Origin: Salinicoccus sp. RF5
Lineage (GTDB): Bacteria; Bacillota; Bacilli; Staphylococcales; Salinicoccaceae
Direction: 5' to 3'
Length of the DNA stretch: 64,000 nt
NCBI RefSeq assembly: GCF_020786625.1
Contig: NZ_JAJGRC010000001.1
Coordinates: 248,001-312,000 of the forward strand
Both the position numbers and the translations under genes were made by a program. Position 1 is the stretch's first letter, and each line of letters begins with the position of its first letter. The notes under the pieces were generated by a model. The model worked only from the letters and a program-made list of their open reading frames with translations. It was not told the origin of the DNA and searched no databases. Positions 9,283 through 19,586 of the stretch are shown piece after piece.

Positions 9283-10011
9283 ATGAAGAATAATATATCA
9301 CACTGGTTCGCCTCATTGATCTCCATACCGGTTGCAGTCGTGGCCGGTACGTTTTCGATGATCGCCTTCGATATTCATCTGGCTTTGGACATGATGGTTG
9401 CAGCAGGCGGCTTTTTTGCAGCCTACTTCCCTACCCAATCGATCAGCCTGAATTCCCAGCTGCAGAAGATGGGAATATCCAAAAGTGAATACCGCTATGT
9501 CAAAAGGCAGCTTGCAGAAGCGAGGGAAAAGATCAAAAGGCTGAGGCAGAGCTATAAGAATGTAAGGACCTTGAAAGATGTCAAACTCATATATGACATC
9601 AATCGGCTCGTCCGCACAATCTACCAGACAGTCGAAAATGATCCCAAGCTCTTTTTCAATGTACAGCAGTTCTTCCATTCGAACCTTGATTCTGCCGTGA
9701 ATACCATCGAACAGTATCTTTTTCTGTATAAGATGCCCGGCAAGACCAGGGAGGAGAAGGTGAAGCTGCATGAAACTCGCATTTCGCTGCTGGAACTCAA
9801 AAGGACCATCCAGTCGAACCTTTCTGCGATGAACCGGGACAGCTATCAGGCTCTTGAAGTTGAGAAGGATTTCATAAAACTGAATAAGAAGCGCACGATG
9901 TCCACACTCAAACTCGACAACAAACTTGATAAGGAGAAGGTGGACCTGAATAAGAAAGAAAAAGAGCCAGTATATCAAAACAGAGGTGAAGATGATGAAA
10001 GAGGAAAATAA
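9283..10011 (+). CDS. xpaC: XpaC-like 5-bromo-4-chloroindolyl phosphate hydrolysis family protein
   Basis: A 242-residue protein with two N-terminal hydrophobic segments (about 9-30 and 33-50) followed by a long, charged, mostly helical cytoplasmic part. This is the XpaC family, named for a Bacillus phenotype (hydrolysis of a phosphate dye); the true biochemical role is not known. The C terminus is rich in Lys and Glu. It overlaps the start of telA by 17 nt, as in other Firmicutes, which argues that the two proteins act together at the membrane. No enzyme motif is visible. Confidence 0.82.
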   Translation: MKNNISHWFASLISIPVAVVAGTFSMIAFDIHLALDMMVAAGGFFAAYFPTQSISLNSQLQKMGISKSEYRYVKRQLAEAREKIKRLRQSYKNVRTLKDVKLIYDINRLVRTIYQTVENDPKLFFNVQQFFHSNLDSAVNTIEQYLFLYKMPGKTREEKVKLHETRISLLELKRTIQSNLSAMNRDSYQALEVEKDFIKLNKKRTMSTLKLDNKLDKEKVDLNKKEKEPVYQNRGEDDERGK

Positions 10012-11179
10012 ACTAAAAGAGAAACTGTTATCCGATCCATTCTCTTCTGTAGATGAAGACACTGACCTCATGCCCCAGCCTGAAGTGGGCATCGAGGAAA
10101 AGAATGAGCAGAGCACTCTCGCGACATATCAGGAAAGGTTTACAGAAGAAGATCTGAAGAGGATTGAAGAAATTAAGAATAAGATAGAACCATTGGATAA
10201 TGATGCACTCATACAATATGGTTCAAACGCCCAGCAGGCATTGTCCAAGTTCTCACACCAGATGCTCACAGAAGTCCAGTCGAAGGACGTCGGCCCCATC
10301 GGAGAGACGCTGGAGAGTCTGATGAAGAAACTGAAGGAAATCGATCCGGATGAACTGACGAAAGAGAAGAAGAACATCTTCAACCGCATATTCCGGAGGG
10401 TGAAAAAATCAGTGAATGAACTGATTTCGAAACACCAGAGCGTGGCCTCCCAGGTCGACCGCATCGGCATACAGCTTGAACATGCCAAGGAGGTTCTGGT
10501 CAAGGATGTGCATCTCCTGGACAAACTGTATGATCAGAACAAGGATTACTTTGATGCGATCAACATCTACATTGCTGCGGCTGAAATGAAGAAGGAAGAG
10601 CTTGAAAACCAAACACTGCCTGAACTCAGAAAGAAGGCTGAGGAATCAAGCAACCAGATGCATGTACAGGAAGTCAATGATATGATGCAGTACGTCAACA
10701 GGCTTGAAAAACGGATACATGACTTGAAGCTCTCAAGACAGATCACCCTGCAGTCCGCCCCACAGATCAGAATGATACAAAACATCAACCAGACGCTGGC
10801 AGAGAAGATCCAAAGCTCCATTCTGACAAGCATACCGCTTTGGAAGAACCAGATGGCCATAGCCCTCACACTGCTCCGCCAGGAGTCCGCATCACAGGCA
10901 CAGCAGGCAGTCACCAATACGACCAATGATCTGCTTACAAAGAACTCTGAAATGCTGAAGCAGAACTCCATACGGACAACCCAGGAGAATGAGCGTGGCA
11001 TCGTGGATATCGAAACGTTGAAGACGACCCAGGAGAACCTGGTGACCACCATCGAAGAGACGTTGAGGATCCAGCAGGAAGGGTCACAGAAACGCCAGGC
11101 AGCAGAGCGGGAGCTCGAAACCATGGAAGAGGAACTGAAGACAAGGCTTCTTGAGCTCAAAGAAGAGCATCGTTACTGA
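9995..11179 (+). CDS. telA: TelA family toxic anion resistance protein
   Basis: A 394-residue, almost entirely helical and highly charged protein of the TelA/KlaA family, originally linked to tellurite resistance and in Gram-positives also to cell-envelope stress and antibiotic tolerance. Coiled-coil-forming heptads are evident through much of its length. GTG 9986, ATG 9992 and ATG 9995 are all possible starts; the AGAGGTGA element fits 9995 best. It overlaps xpaC, so translation is likely coupled. It ends at a strong bidirectional terminator. The mechanism is unknown. Confidence 0.85.
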   Translation: MKEENKLKEKLLSDPFSSVDEDTDLMPQPEVGIEEKNEQSTLATYQERFTEEDLKRIEEIKNKIEPLDNDALIQYGSNAQQALSKFSHQMLTEVQSKDVGPIGETLESLMKKLKEIDPDELTKEKKNIFNRIFRRVKKSVNELISKHQSVASQVDRIGIQLEHAKEVLVKDVHLLDKLYDQNKDYFDAINIYIAAAEMKKEELENQTLPELRKKAEESSNQMHVQEVNDMMQYVNRLEKRIHDLKLSRQITLQSAPQIRMIQNINQTLAEKIQSSILTSIPLWKNQMAIALTLLRQESASQAQQAVTNTTNDLLTKNSEMLKQNSIRTTQENERGIVDIETLKTTQENLVTTIEETLRIQQEGSQKRQAAERELETMEEELKTRLLELKEEHRY

Positions 11180-11186
11180 TCCAATA

Positions 11187-11220
11187 ATAAAAAGCGCATC
11201 CGACGGATGCGCTTTTTATT
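11187..11220. terminator. Bidirectional terminator between telA and brnQ
   Basis: A long hairpin, 16 bp counting the A/T flanks (GCGCATCC / GGATGCGC core, 2-nt loop), with T runs on both strands. It serves telA on the plus strand and brnQ, whose stop codon it touches, on the minus strand. Confidence 0.9.
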
Positions 11221-12532
11221 ATGAGTATTTCACTTTTTCATGCTTCATGCCGATCAGATATCCAACAATATATCCGATGATCATTACTGGAATCCATTCA
11301 AATGAATTCGCAAATAGAGGCATGTTCTCTATCCATCCAAGATCCATCCATCCATTCCTGTGTATGACAGAAAGGATGCTTGTGATGATTACAAGTGCAA
11401 CCGGAAGCTGGAAACTGAGTCTCGGTGAAGGGACAAAGTATGTCAGGAACAGCAGCGCGACAGAAGCCATTGCGATCGGATAGATGATATAGAGGACTGG
11501 AACACTGGTCTGAATGACTTGGTTAAGCCCCTGGTTCGCCAATACGAGGGAAATCAGTGTGAATACGACGACGAACTTTTCGTATGATATCTTTGGCAGG
11601 ATGCTGTTGAAGTATTCACTTACGGCAACAATCAGGCCAGTAGCCGTCGTTATACATGCAACCGCAACGATGACACCAAGGAGTATCGCGCCAAATTGGC
11701 CAAAGGAGTCGTTTGCGACGAATGTCAGCAGGAATGTTCCCAGATTCTGATCATCGACCTGCTCACCACCAAGATCTACACGGTTGCCGATCCATCCAAG
11801 TGAGACATAGATGATGCCGAGAAGCAGTGCGGCGATGGAACTTGCCTTAACCGTTTCGATAAGCAGCTCTTTTCTGCTGGTGACACCAAGATCACGGATG
11901 GAGTTCAGAACGATGACTGAGAATGCAATGGCTGCGATGGCATCCATTGTAAGGTATCCTTCTGTAAAGCCGACAGAAAATGGCGCAGTTGTATCGAAGC
12001 CTTCCGCCGAGGCACCTGAATCGTTGCTTATGTACATCATAATGGCTTTGATGATAAGCGCTACAATAGTGACCAGAAGCACTGGTGTAAGGAAGCGGCC
12101 GATGTTGTCTACCATACGGCTCGGGTTGTAGCTTAAAAGGAAGACGATAGTAAAGAAGACGATTGAGAAGATGAGCAGGCTTACCCAACCTGTTCCATCC
12201 ATAAATGGCATAAGTGACATCTCATAGGCTGTCGTAGCTGTTCTTGGAATAGCGAAGAACGGCCCGATGGCAAGGTAGATGACCACCATGAAGATGACTG
12301 CAAAAGCCGGATGGACGACTTTCAATGATTCCCTGTATCCACCTTTTGAAATGGAACCGGCGATTACCCCGACGAGAGGGAGACCGACACCAGTGATGAC
12401 GAATCCGATGATGGCCATCCAGAAATAGTCTCCACTCTGGAACCCGAGACCAGGTGGGAAAATCAGGTTTCCTGCCCCAAAGAACATGGCAAAAAGCATG
12501 AACCCGATGATGATGCTGTGTTTGAAATTCAT
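11219..12532 (-). CDS. brnQ: Branched-chain amino acid transporter BrnQ (LIVCS family)
   Basis: A 437-residue integral membrane symporter for leucine, isoleucine and valine, with about 12 hydrophobic segments. The N terminus carries the LIVCS signature FGAGNLIFPPGLG (18-30). The ribosome site AGGAGGT precedes the ATG. It is monocistronic between its own promoter and the terminator shared with telA. In Gram-positive relatives brnQ genes are repressed by CodY, and a CodY-like palindrome lies upstream (12617-12631). Staphylococci carry several BrnQ paralogues with different substrate ranges; which one this is cannot be decided here. Confidence 0.93.
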   Translation of the reverse strand: MNFKHSIIIGFMLFAMFFGAGNLIFPPGLGFQSGDYFWMAIIGFVITGVGLPLVGVIAGSISKGGYRESLKVVHPAFAVIFMVVIYLAIGPFFAIPRTATTAYEMSLMPFMDGTGWVSLLIFSIVFFTIVFLLSYNPSRMVDNIGRFLTPVLLVTIVALIIKAIMMYISNDSGASAEGFDTTAPFSVGFTEGYLTMDAIAAIAFSVIVLNSIRDLGVTSRKELLIETVKASSIAALLLGIIYVSLGWIGNRVDLGGEQVDDQNLGTFLLTFVANDSFGQFGAILLGVIVAVACITTATGLIVAVSEYFNSILPKISYEKFVVVFTLISLVLANQGLNQVIQTSVPVLYIIYPIAMASVALLFLTYFVPSPRLSFQLPVALVIITSILSVIHRNGWMDLGWIENMPLFANSFEWIPVMIIGYIVGYLIGMKHEKVKYS

Positions 12533-12577
12533 GGGTTGACCTCCTAATACTTAAAAGTTATTGAAATGATAAACCTT

Positions 12578-12606
12578 AGTTTACAATACAAACCCCTTTA
12601 AGTCCA
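12578..12606 (-). promoter_or_regulatory. Candidate brnQ promoter
   Basis: On the minus strand TGGACT (12606-12601, four of six -35 positions) and TAAACT (12583-12578, four of six -10 positions) are 17 nt apart, about 46 nt before the brnQ start codon. Weak elements but correct geometry. Confidence 0.4.
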
Positions 12607-12616
12607 TAAAATTCTT

Positions 12617-12631
12617 AATTGTCAGATATTG
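12617..12631. promoter_or_regulatory. Possible CodY box upstream of brnQ
   Basis: The 15-mer AATTGTCAGATATTG matches the CodY consensus AATTTTCWGAAAATT at 11 of 15 positions. It lies about 10 nt upstream of the candidate -35. CodY control of branched-chain amino acid uptake is well established in low-GC Gram-positives. The match is moderate and the flanks are AT-rich, so chance is possible. Confidence 0.35.
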
Positions 12632-12645
12632 CAAAGTGTGAAAAG

Positions 12646-14391
12646 CTACACTAATATTTTGGTCAATATCCTCTTGAGCAGGTTGGGCAATGCAGCAGCA
12701 ATTTCTTCTGCATCATTGACGATGATGGTATTGGTGTCATAGATATTCCTGATGGCGGCCAGTGTGTTTTCCTCATTCGATTCATCGATGAAGATATTGA
12801 TGACCTGGATGCCGGATTTTCTTGCTTCCTGCACTGCCTCATGCGTATCTATGATACCGCTCTGGTTATATTGTTCGGCACTTGGCAGGCCATCGGAGAA
12901 CATGATGATGAATCTGTCCTTCTCACTGCGCATCCGCAGCTTTTCGGTCTCATGTCTTATCACAAGTCCATCACGGTTATCGCCCGAAGCTTCAATGTCC
13001 ATCAGTGATACCGGGTAGTAGTATTTGGATTTCCCGAAGTCCATGTGCTCATAGATGTTATTCGGATAATGATTCTTCATCACTTCAAATGTGTCCTCAT
13101 GATGGGAAACGATACGGTGTGGTATATCCAGTGACTTGAGGATATTATTCAGTATGATGACACCATTCCGGCAGCCTTCAAGGGTTTCAGTCATCGAGAA
13201 CGACTGGTCGATGATGACTGTAAACGCAGCATCCAGCTCCTTGGATTCGGTATTCTTCTTTACAAAAAGCTTCGGGCTGTCATCGATTATCGGTCCTATT
13301 GGATTCTTCATGAGTTTTCCTGTAGTGCGCCTCGTCTCGAAAGCGTTCATCTTGTAGTTGAGTATCTGGGTAATGTCACCGATGACCTTTTTGGCTACAG
13401 CATTATAGGACTCGAATATCCGCTGATAATCCTTATACTGGGAGAGTTTGATTTTGGGCTTTACGATGTTGAGCACTGCGTGCTGATTGATGGCGCCAGA
13501 ATCCTCCATCAAGTTGTCCCCGGTATTTTTACCGAAGCCTTCATGGTAGTCGGATACATCATCCTCATGTGGATTCTGCCTTCCATGCGCACTTTTACGT
13601 GAAGTATTGTCCCCGGTCTCACCGAGCATATTGGCTTCATCAGCATCACGGTCCGTCTTGGTGTCCACCCGGCTCGTCTCCTCTTCTTCCTCCTCCGCCT
13701 TTTCATCGAGACGTTCGGCATCCTTCCTGAATGGCGTCGTCTTATTGAATTCATTGATTTCATTGAAGGGCATATCATGGATTCTGTAGGAAGTGTTCAG
13801 CGAAATTTGTGGAGATAATTTTTCTATTATCTCTTCTGTCACTGTGATGCTTTCTCCGGTGCTTTCACTGATCAGTGGAAAGGATTCTCCGAATGCCTCC
13901 ATGTTTTCCCTGTCCTCCAAAATCGCAATATTGAAAGATCTCAGGAATGCTTCAGCATCATTGGAAGCATTCTTTTGGTATTCATCCGTTTTTATGCGGT
14001 CCCCAAGTTGAATGATTTTTCTGATCATCGGCCGCCATTCAATGGCTGTCCTTCTGTTACGGTAATATTCCAGGGACAGGAAGACCTGCTGTGCGAATAC
14101 CTCCCTGTCCTTCATCCTGTCATATTCCGGGTAGTTGAAAATATAAGGGGAAGGATATCTGGTAAGTATATCGTACCTGAACCCTTCCCTTTCACTGATG
14201 TCCGTCCTGTGCTTCCAAAAGAAGCTCAGGTTGAACTCATTGGAAGCAGGGTTGTAGTAGCTGTACTTTCGTACAGTGACCGTCACTTCCTTCCTTTTCA
14301 GCAGAAGGCGCAACAGGTCAGTGATTTCCATCATTATTTTGGAATCCACAATTTCATCATTGAATTTTATAAATGAATAGCTCATGTTCAT
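12646..14391 (-). CDS. VWA-domain protein (CobT/NorD-like) paired with a MoxR ATPase
   Basis: A 581-residue cytoplasmic protein. Its C-terminal third is a von Willebrand factor A domain with a MIDAS motif DQSFS near residue 394, and the middle (about 235-300) is a low-complexity acidic stretch. The arrangement is that of CobT/NorD-type partners of MoxR AAA+ ATPases, which are metal-insertion or activation chaperones. The TGATG overlap with the ATPase stop (14391) sets the start; a GTG one codon earlier is also in frame. The target is unknown. True cobaltochelatase is unlikely, since no cobalamin genes are nearby. It is the last gene of a three-gene unit. Confidence 0.8.
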   Translation of the reverse strand: MNMSYSFIKFNDEIVDSKIMMEITDLLRLLLKRKEVTVTVRKYSYYNPASNEFNLSFFWKHRTDISEREGFRYDILTRYPSPYIFNYPEYDRMKDREVFAQQVFLSLEYYRNRRTAIEWRPMIRKIIQLGDRIKTDEYQKNASNDAEAFLRSFNIAILEDRENMEAFGESFPLISESTGESITVTEEIIEKLSPQISLNTSYRIHDMPFNEINEFNKTTPFRKDAERLDEKAEEEEEETSRVDTKTDRDADEANMLGETGDNTSRKSAHGRQNPHEDDVSDYHEGFGKNTGDNLMEDSGAINQHAVLNIVKPKIKLSQYKDYQRIFESYNAVAKKVIGDITQILNYKMNAFETRRTTGKLMKNPIGPIIDDSPKLFVKKNTESKELDAAFTVIIDQSFSMTETLEGCRNGVIILNNILKSLDIPHRIVSHHEDTFEVMKNHYPNNIYEHMDFGKSKYYYPVSLMDIEASGDNRDGLVIRHETEKLRMRSEKDRFIIMFSDGLPSAEQYNQSGIIDTHEAVQEARKSGIQVINIFIDESNEENTLAAIRNIYDTNTIIVNDAEEIAAALPNLLKRILTKILV

Positions 14392-15182
14392 CACATTCCA
14401 AACTGAAGTTCTGCTGCATTCAGAATTGCTTTCTTCTCCTGTTCACTGTCGAGCTTGTCGATGATCGCCCGGTAGCATGCACGCCCGATCGGCATCTTTG
14501 TACTGAGGTCGGCGAGGTCGATCAGACTTCTCACACTGGAAGCTTCCTGCGATATCTGGCCCTGCTCCGTCATCGTAACGAGATCTTCATGGAAATCTGT
14601 GATGGATTCGATGAGGGACGCATCTTTCTGGATGCTCTGTGAATTCAGCACCTCCCTCAGCGATTCTTTCGAGACGTAGCCAATTTCTATGACGTTGAAA
14701 CGGTTCAGCAGTGCTTCATTCATGGGCATGGTGCCGACATAACCGACGTTGATGGCTGCAATGACGTTGAACCCCTCATCAGCAACGATTGTATCACCGG
14801 TCAGGGGGTTTGTGATGGTCCTGCGATAGTCGAGGGCCGCATTCAAAATCGGAAGGACTTCAGGTTTAGCCATATTGATTTCGTCAATATAGAGCATCGC
14901 CCCTTCCTTCATGGCTCGGATGACCGGCCCATCTATGAAGGTGATCTCCTGCCTACCTTCGTTGTATTCGATCGTTTTGAAGCCGAGCAGGGATTCGATA
15001 TCGACATCCACTGAACAGTTTATGCTGTACATGTCCTTGCCGAGCTCTCCTGTCAAGTCTTCAGCCAACCTTGTTTTACCGGAGCCCGTCGGCCCTTTCA
15101 GAAGGAGGTTCTTTCCGAGGGAAAGGATGACTTGGGCATCGCTTTTTATATTTTCATCGTTATGAAGAAATTTTATGGCCAT
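14391..15182 (-). CDS. MoxR-family AAA+ ATPase
   Basis: A 263-residue ATPase with Walker A GPTGSGKT at 30-37 and a Walker B segment MLYIDEIN near 96-103, followed by sensor and arginine-finger regions. MoxR/CbbQ/GvpN-type ATPases work with VWA-domain partners to remodel or load cofactors into client enzymes, and such a partner is encoded immediately downstream with overlapping stop and start. The gene begins 2 nt after the DUF6501 stop. In S. aureus the same pair also sits next to odhAB. The client is unknown; a link to 2-oxoglutarate dehydrogenase is only suggested by position. Confidence 0.85.
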   Translation of the reverse strand: MAIKFLHNDENIKSDAQVILSLGKNLLLKGPTGSGKTRLAEDLTGELGKDMYSINCSVDVDIESLLGFKTIEYNEGRQEITFIDGPVIRAMKEGAMLYIDEINMAKPEVLPILNAALDYRRTITNPLTGDTIVADEGFNVIAAINVGYVGTMPMNEALLNRFNVIEIGYVSKESLREVLNSQSIQKDASLIESITDFHEDLVTMTEQGQISQEASSVRSLIDLADLSTKMPIGRACYRAIIDKLDSEQEKKAILNAAELQFGM

Positions 15183-15184
15183 AT

Positions 15185-15388
15185 CTATTCAACTTCTTCA
15201 AAGTAAGTTTTGTAGTAGCCGCCGACCTTGCCTGAGTTGTCTTTGACGAATATATATTCTTCGGTTTCATTGACGACCGTATAGGTTTCTCCGGAAGTGA
15301 GCATATCAGAGACTTTGTATTTCTTCGCATCTGTATGCTTTACCCTGACGGTCCTTAAATTGTTGTCATTCCAAGTTTCGTGAAGCAT
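15185..15388 (-). CDS. DUF6501 family small protein
   Basis: A 67-residue soluble protein with a beta-rich pattern, recognised as a short conserved Firmicutes family (DUF6501) of unknown function. The conserved core runs from [14 protein letters not shown] through [18 protein letters not shown]. The open frame extends to 15406, but the ATG at 15388 has GGAGAG at the right distance and begins the conserved part (MLHETW). It is the first gene of a unit with the MoxR ATPase and VWA genes, separated from odhB by a terminator. Confidence 0.7.
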   Translation of the reverse strand: MLHETWNDNNLRTVRVKHTDAKKYKVSDMLTSGETYTVVNETEEYIFVKDNSGKVGGYYKTYFEEVE

Positions 15389-15430
15389 ATTGATCTCTCC
15401 AAACATTTTAATTTATTTTGATTCTAACAT

Positions 15431-15463
15431 AAAAATGACAGGCATCCCACGGGAGCCTGTCAT
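15431..15463 (-). terminator. Terminator of odhAB
   Basis: ATGACAGGC (15435-15443) pairs with GCCTGTCAT (15455-15463), with a further TCCC/GGGA inner stem. On the minus strand the hairpin is followed by TTTTT. It lies 11 nt past the odhB stop. Confidence 0.85.
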
Positions 15464-15473
15464 GATCTTTCAA

Positions 15474-16763
15474 TTATCCTTCCAGCAGGAGGTCTTCTGG
15501 ATTTTCAATCAGATCTTTGATCGTTTTGAGGAATCCGACCGCCTCTTTGCCATCGATGATCCTGTGGTCATAGCTGAGTGCAATGTACATCATTGGACGG
15601 TTTTCCATATTCTCGTCGTCTATTGCTACAGGCCGTTTCTGGATGGTGTGCATACCAAGGATGGCTGCCTGGGTACCATTGATGATCGGTGTGGACATCA
15701 GTGAACCGAAGACGCCACCATTTGTGATCGTGAACGATCCACCAGTCATATCATCAAGGCCGAGCTTCTTATTCTGGGCTTTCTTGGCCATATCGACGAT
15801 ATCGCTCTCGATTTCTGCGAAAGTCTTGCGGTCACAGTCCCTGACGACTGGAACGACGAGGCCTTCATCTGTAGAAACAGCGACACCGATATCGTAGAAC
15901 TGTTTCATTACGAGGTCTTCTCCATCGATTTCAGCATTGACAGCCGGGTATTTTCTGAGAGCTGCCACTGAAGCTTTTGTAAAGAATGACATGAACCCGA
16001 GACGTGTACCGTCATGGCGTTCCTGGAACTCATCCTTTTTGCGCTTCCTGAGTTCCATGAGATTGGTCATGTCCACTTCATTGAATGTTGTGAGCATAGC
16101 CGTATTTTGGGAGACTTCAAGCAGACGTTTGGCAATCGTCTGTCTTCTGCGGGACATCTTTTCCCTCACTACAGGCTTCTCAGGTTTGCCTGATGCCTGT
16201 TTCTGTGGCTGCTCCTGCTTTTTAGGCGCTTCAGCTTTTTCAGGCTGTTTGTCATGATTGTCGACATCCTGGCTTCTGACGAGACCGCGCGGATCGGATG
16301 CATTGATGTCGCTCAGATCAATGCCCTTCTCGCGCGCCATGCGTCTTGCTGATGGCGTCGCAACAATGCGTTCACCGTCGTCTGAAGATTCTTCCTCAGC
16401 GGATTCTTTGGAGTCATCTTTGGAAGTTTCCTCTTTTTTCTCTGAACTCTTTTCGGATTCCTTGGATGCTCCTTCTTCCTCTTTGGAAGTATCCTCGGAC
16501 TGCTCTTCAGATGAGCCGCCAGCTTCCCCATTATCTTCGACTATGGCGATGACCTGGCCGACTTCAACAGTGTCCCCTTCTTCAGCTTTAAGCTCGGTGA
16601 TGACACCGGCTTCTTCACTGATCACTTCCACGTTCACTTTATCCGTTTCAAGTTCGAGAATGTTTTCACCCTTCTCGACACGATCGCCTTTTTGCTTCAG
16701 CCAGCTTGCGATCGTTCCTTCTGTAATTGATTCAGCCAGTTCCGGCACTTTAACTTCAGCCAT
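15474..16763 (-). CDS. odhB: Dihydrolipoyllysine-residue succinyltransferase (E2 of 2-oxoglutarate dehydrogenase)
   Basis: Transfers succinyl groups from lipoate to CoA in the 2-oxoglutarate dehydrogenase complex of the TCA cycle. The 429 residues are organised as lipoyl domain (1-78, lipoyl lysine K42 in ETDKV), an acidic Glu/Ser/Lys linker (80-131), peripheral E3-binding domain (about 134-167), a second Gln/Lys-rich linker, and the catalytic core ending in SYDHRIIDG with H400. AGGAGG precedes the ATG, and odhA ends 11 nt upstream. The E3 subunit is not encoded here and is presumably shared with pyruvate dehydrogenase. Confidence 0.96.
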   Translation of the reverse strand: MAEVKVPELAESITEGTIASWLKQKGDRVEKGENILELETDKVNVEVISEEAGVITELKAEEGDTVEVGQVIAIVEDNGEAGGSSEEQSEDTSKEEEGASKESEKSSEKKEETSKDDSKESAEEESSDDGERIVATPSARRMAREKGIDLSDINASDPRGLVRSQDVDNHDKQPEKAEAPKKQEQPQKQASGKPEKPVVREKMSRRRQTIAKRLLEVSQNTAMLTTFNEVDMTNLMELRKRKKDEFQERHDGTRLGFMSFFTKASVAALRKYPAVNAEIDGEDLVMKQFYDIGVAVSTDEGLVVPVVRDCDRKTFAEIESDIVDMAKKAQNKKLGLDDMTGGSFTITNGGVFGSLMSTPIINGTQAAILGMHTIQKRPVAIDDENMENRPMMYIALSYDHRIIDGKEAVGFLKTIKDLIENPEDLLLEG

Positions 16764-16774
16764 TATTCTACCTC

Positions 16775-19549
16775 CTATGATTTTAGAGCAGTTTCAATAA
16801 TATTTTGTTGTATCAGTTTGTAGGATTCCCCATCACCTTCTGCAGTAGAGGCGCGTTTGATCCTGCCTACATAGTTCAGGTCCACCTTGTCGGGTACGAT
16901 TTCAAGAAGGAAAGGCAGTGCATAGTGATAAGCACCCATATTCTGCGGTTCTTCCTGGACGAATCTCACTTCATCAAGGTTTCTGAGGTCGTTCAAGACC
17001 TCTTGGATCTGTTCGGATGGGAATGGATAGATCTGTTCCAGCCTGATGAGGAGGATTTCGTCGTTCGGATTCTCCTTCTGCTCGGTCATGATATCCACAG
17101 CCATCTTACCGCTTGCAATAAGCACCTTCTTGACCTTCGTCTTCTTGTATGAAGGGACGATGATCTCCCTGAAGCCACCTTCTACAAAGGCACTTACCGG
17201 TTCGCTCACAATCTGGTTGCGGAGCAAGCTCTTCGGAGTCATGAGGACCAGAGGCCTCATCTTTTCAGTGTCCAGGTACTTTGCCTGTTTCCTCAACAGA
17301 TGGAAATAGTTCGATGCACTGGACAGGTTGGCCACGGTCATATTATTCTCTGCAGCAAGCTGGAGATAGCGTTCCAGGCGTGCTGAGGAGTGCTCTGCCC
17401 CCTGGCCTTCCTGGGCATGAGGGAGAAAGAGCGTCATACCGCTGGTTTCTCCCCACTTGGCATTGCCGGCAACCATGAAGTTGTCGAACATGACTTGTGC
17501 CATATTGGAGAAGTCCCCATACTGTGCTTCCCAGATTGCGAGGACATCCTTGCGTTCCACATTGTATCCATAATCGAATCCGACAACGGCTGCTTCGGAA
17601 AGTGGTGAGTTATGGACATCGAAGGTGGCATTTGAATTGCTCACCTCATGGAGCGGCACATGCTCCTCCCCTGTTTCAGGATCATGAAGGACTGCATGCC
17701 GCTGGGCGAATGTTCCACGCTCTGAATCCTGTCCGGTCAATCTGATCGGTGTACCATCCTGGTTGATCGTTGCAAAGGCAAGCACTTCTGCATGTGCCCA
17801 GTCCACAAGGTCTTCCTCGTTGTCAAATGGCTTCTTACGGCGGTCAAGAACGTTGGACAGCTTTTTGAAGACAGTGAAGGATTCCGGATATTTGAATAGG
17901 TCATCATTGATCTCCTGGAGACGTTCACGGGAAATTTCATCGACAGGATTTTCCTGTCCCTCGAGAATTGCCTCAGGTGTCTGTAGGTCTCCATCAATGT
18001 TCGTATCCTTCTTGTCGATCTTGTCATGTGCCGCCCTCATTTCATCGAAGACGCCCTGGATGATTTCATCCTTTTCGTCCTCGGAAATGATGTTCTGCTC
18101 GACAAGCTGAGCTCCATAGATTTCGTCGATTGTATCGTGGGACTTCACTTCCTGGTAAAGGAGCGGGTTTGTTGCAGAAGGTTCGTCCATTTCATTATGT
18201 CCGTATCTTCTGTAGCCGACTACATCGATGACGATGTCCTTGTTGAACTTCTGGCGGTACTTGAGTGCGATCTCGATGGAGCGCAGTACATGTTCCGGCT
18301 TATCGGCATTGACATGCAGTATCGGCAGGTCGAATCCCAAAGCGGCATCTGATGCGTATACCGTAGATCTTGCATCCGTCTCCTCTGTCGTGAAGCCGAT
18401 GCGGTTGTTGGCGATGATGTGCATTGATCCACCAGTGCTGTAGCCCTCAAGCTTGCCGAGGTTCAGAGATTCATAGACGATGCCCTGTCCAGGGAATGCG
18501 GCATCCCCATGTATGATGGCGGCGATTGCTTTATTGTAATCCTGTTCCGGCTTACCGGCATGGTCGGTGGTCTCCTGCTGTGCGCGTGCTTTACCAAGCA
18601 CGACAGGGCCCACCACTTCCAGGTGGCTCGGGTTGTTGGCAAGGCTGATCCGCTGTTCAAGGCCTTTGTCATTTCTCGTCTTGGCCCCACCCAGGTGGTA
18701 TTTCACATCTTTCATCCACCCCTGTGTAATCTCAAGGGAGCCATCTTCTGGGAGGAACTTCATCGGATCTGTATGCATGAATTCACTGATCATCATTTCA
18801 TATGGTTTTTCCAGAATGTGGGTCAACACATTCAGACGGCCGCGGTGCGCCATACCGATCTGGAGGTTTGGTATGCCCTCCTCAGCCATGAGGCCAAGCA
18901 GATGATCGAGCATCGGCACGAGTGAATCGAGCCCTTCGATTGAAAAGCGTTTGGCACCGACGAAATTCTTGTGGAGGTATTTTTCAAAGCCTTCAACCTT
19001 CGCCAATGTTTCAAACAGATGTTTCTTTTCATCTGAAGAAAGTGAGATTTCTTCCTGTGTTTCGATGGTTTCCTTCAGCCATTGGCGCTCTTCCGTATCG
19101 TTGATATGCATATATTCATACGCAAGCGGGCCAGTGTACAGTGAATGGAGTTGGGTTACAGCTTCATAGGCATTGTCATAGTAGTCGCCAAGATGCACGC
19201 TCACGAGCGATGCAGGCATATTTTTAAGGTCGTCCTCCGTGAGGTCGTAGTCTCCATAGTCCAGGCTTGGAATGTTTTTGACATCCGGTCTGTAAAGCGG
19301 ATAGATGTCTGATTCCAAGTGACCGAACAGCCTGATGTTGTCGATCAGCCGCAATAGGCTTTTCACTTTACTATGATCCATATCCGATTGGACAGTGCCT
19401 GGCTGACCAGAACTAATGTTGTCAAATAGGAAGCGCATTTCATCGCTTACACTGTCCGGATCATCTTGATACATGTCATGAAGCTCGAGAAGCAACCCCA
19501 TATTGGTACCGAAACGTACCGGGGCGCTCTCAAGTTCTCTCTCTTGCAT
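16775..19549 (-). CDS. odhA: 2-oxoglutarate dehydrogenase E1 component
   Basis: Thiamine-diphosphate-dependent decarboxylation of 2-oxoglutarate, a TCA-cycle entry to succinyl-CoA. At 924 residues the length matches Bacillus and staphylococcal SucA/OdhA. It carries the thiamine-binding GDAAFPGQG region near 350 and the [14 protein letters not shown] segment near 730 typical of the E1o C-terminal half. The ribosome site AGAGGGTGG lies before the ATG. It is cotranscribed with odhB from a probable promoter at 19591-19619. No frameshift or missing block. Confidence 0.96.
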   Translation of the reverse strand: MQERELESAPVRFGTNMGLLLELHDMYQDDPDSVSDEMRFLFDNISSGQPGTVQSDMDHSKVKSLLRLIDNIRLFGHLESDIYPLYRPDVKNIPSLDYGDYDLTEDDLKNMPASLVSVHLGDYYDNAYEAVTQLHSLYTGPLAYEYMHINDTEERQWLKETIETQEEISLSSDEKKHLFETLAKVEGFEKYLHKNFVGAKRFSIEGLDSLVPMLDHLLGLMAEEGIPNLQIGMAHRGRLNVLTHILEKPYEMMISEFMHTDPMKFLPEDGSLEITQGWMKDVKYHLGGAKTRNDKGLEQRISLANNPSHLEVVGPVVLGKARAQQETTDHAGKPEQDYNKAIAAIIHGDAAFPGQGIVYESLNLGKLEGYSTGGSMHIIANNRIGFTTEETDARSTVYASDAALGFDLPILHVNADKPEHVLRSIEIALKYRQKFNKDIVIDVVGYRRYGHNEMDEPSATNPLLYQEVKSHDTIDEIYGAQLVEQNIISEDEKDEIIQGVFDEMRAAHDKIDKKDTNIDGDLQTPEAILEGQENPVDEISRERLQEINDDLFKYPESFTVFKKLSNVLDRRKKPFDNEEDLVDWAHAEVLAFATINQDGTPIRLTGQDSERGTFAQRHAVLHDPETGEEHVPLHEVSNSNATFDVHNSPLSEAAVVGFDYGYNVERKDVLAIWEAQYGDFSNMAQVMFDNFMVAGNAKWGETSGMTLFLPHAQEGQGAEHSSARLERYLQLAAENNMTVANLSSASNYFHLLRKQAKYLDTEKMRPLVLMTPKSLLRNQIVSEPVSAFVEGGFREIIVPSYKKTKVKKVLIASGKMAVDIMTEQKENPNDEILLIRLEQIYPFPSEQIQEVLNDLRNLDEVRFVQEEPQNMGAYHYALPFLLEIVPDKVDLNYVGRIKRASTAEGDGESYKLIQQNIIETALKS

Positions 19550-19586
19550 TTTGCCACCCTCTTTAGAATCTTTTTAACTTATACAG

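Noticed and set aside
12646-14391. Cobaltochelatase CobT
   Set aside because: Only the VWA/MoxR architecture is shared; no CobN or cobalamin genes are nearby, and the pair occurs in staphylococci that do not make cobalamin.
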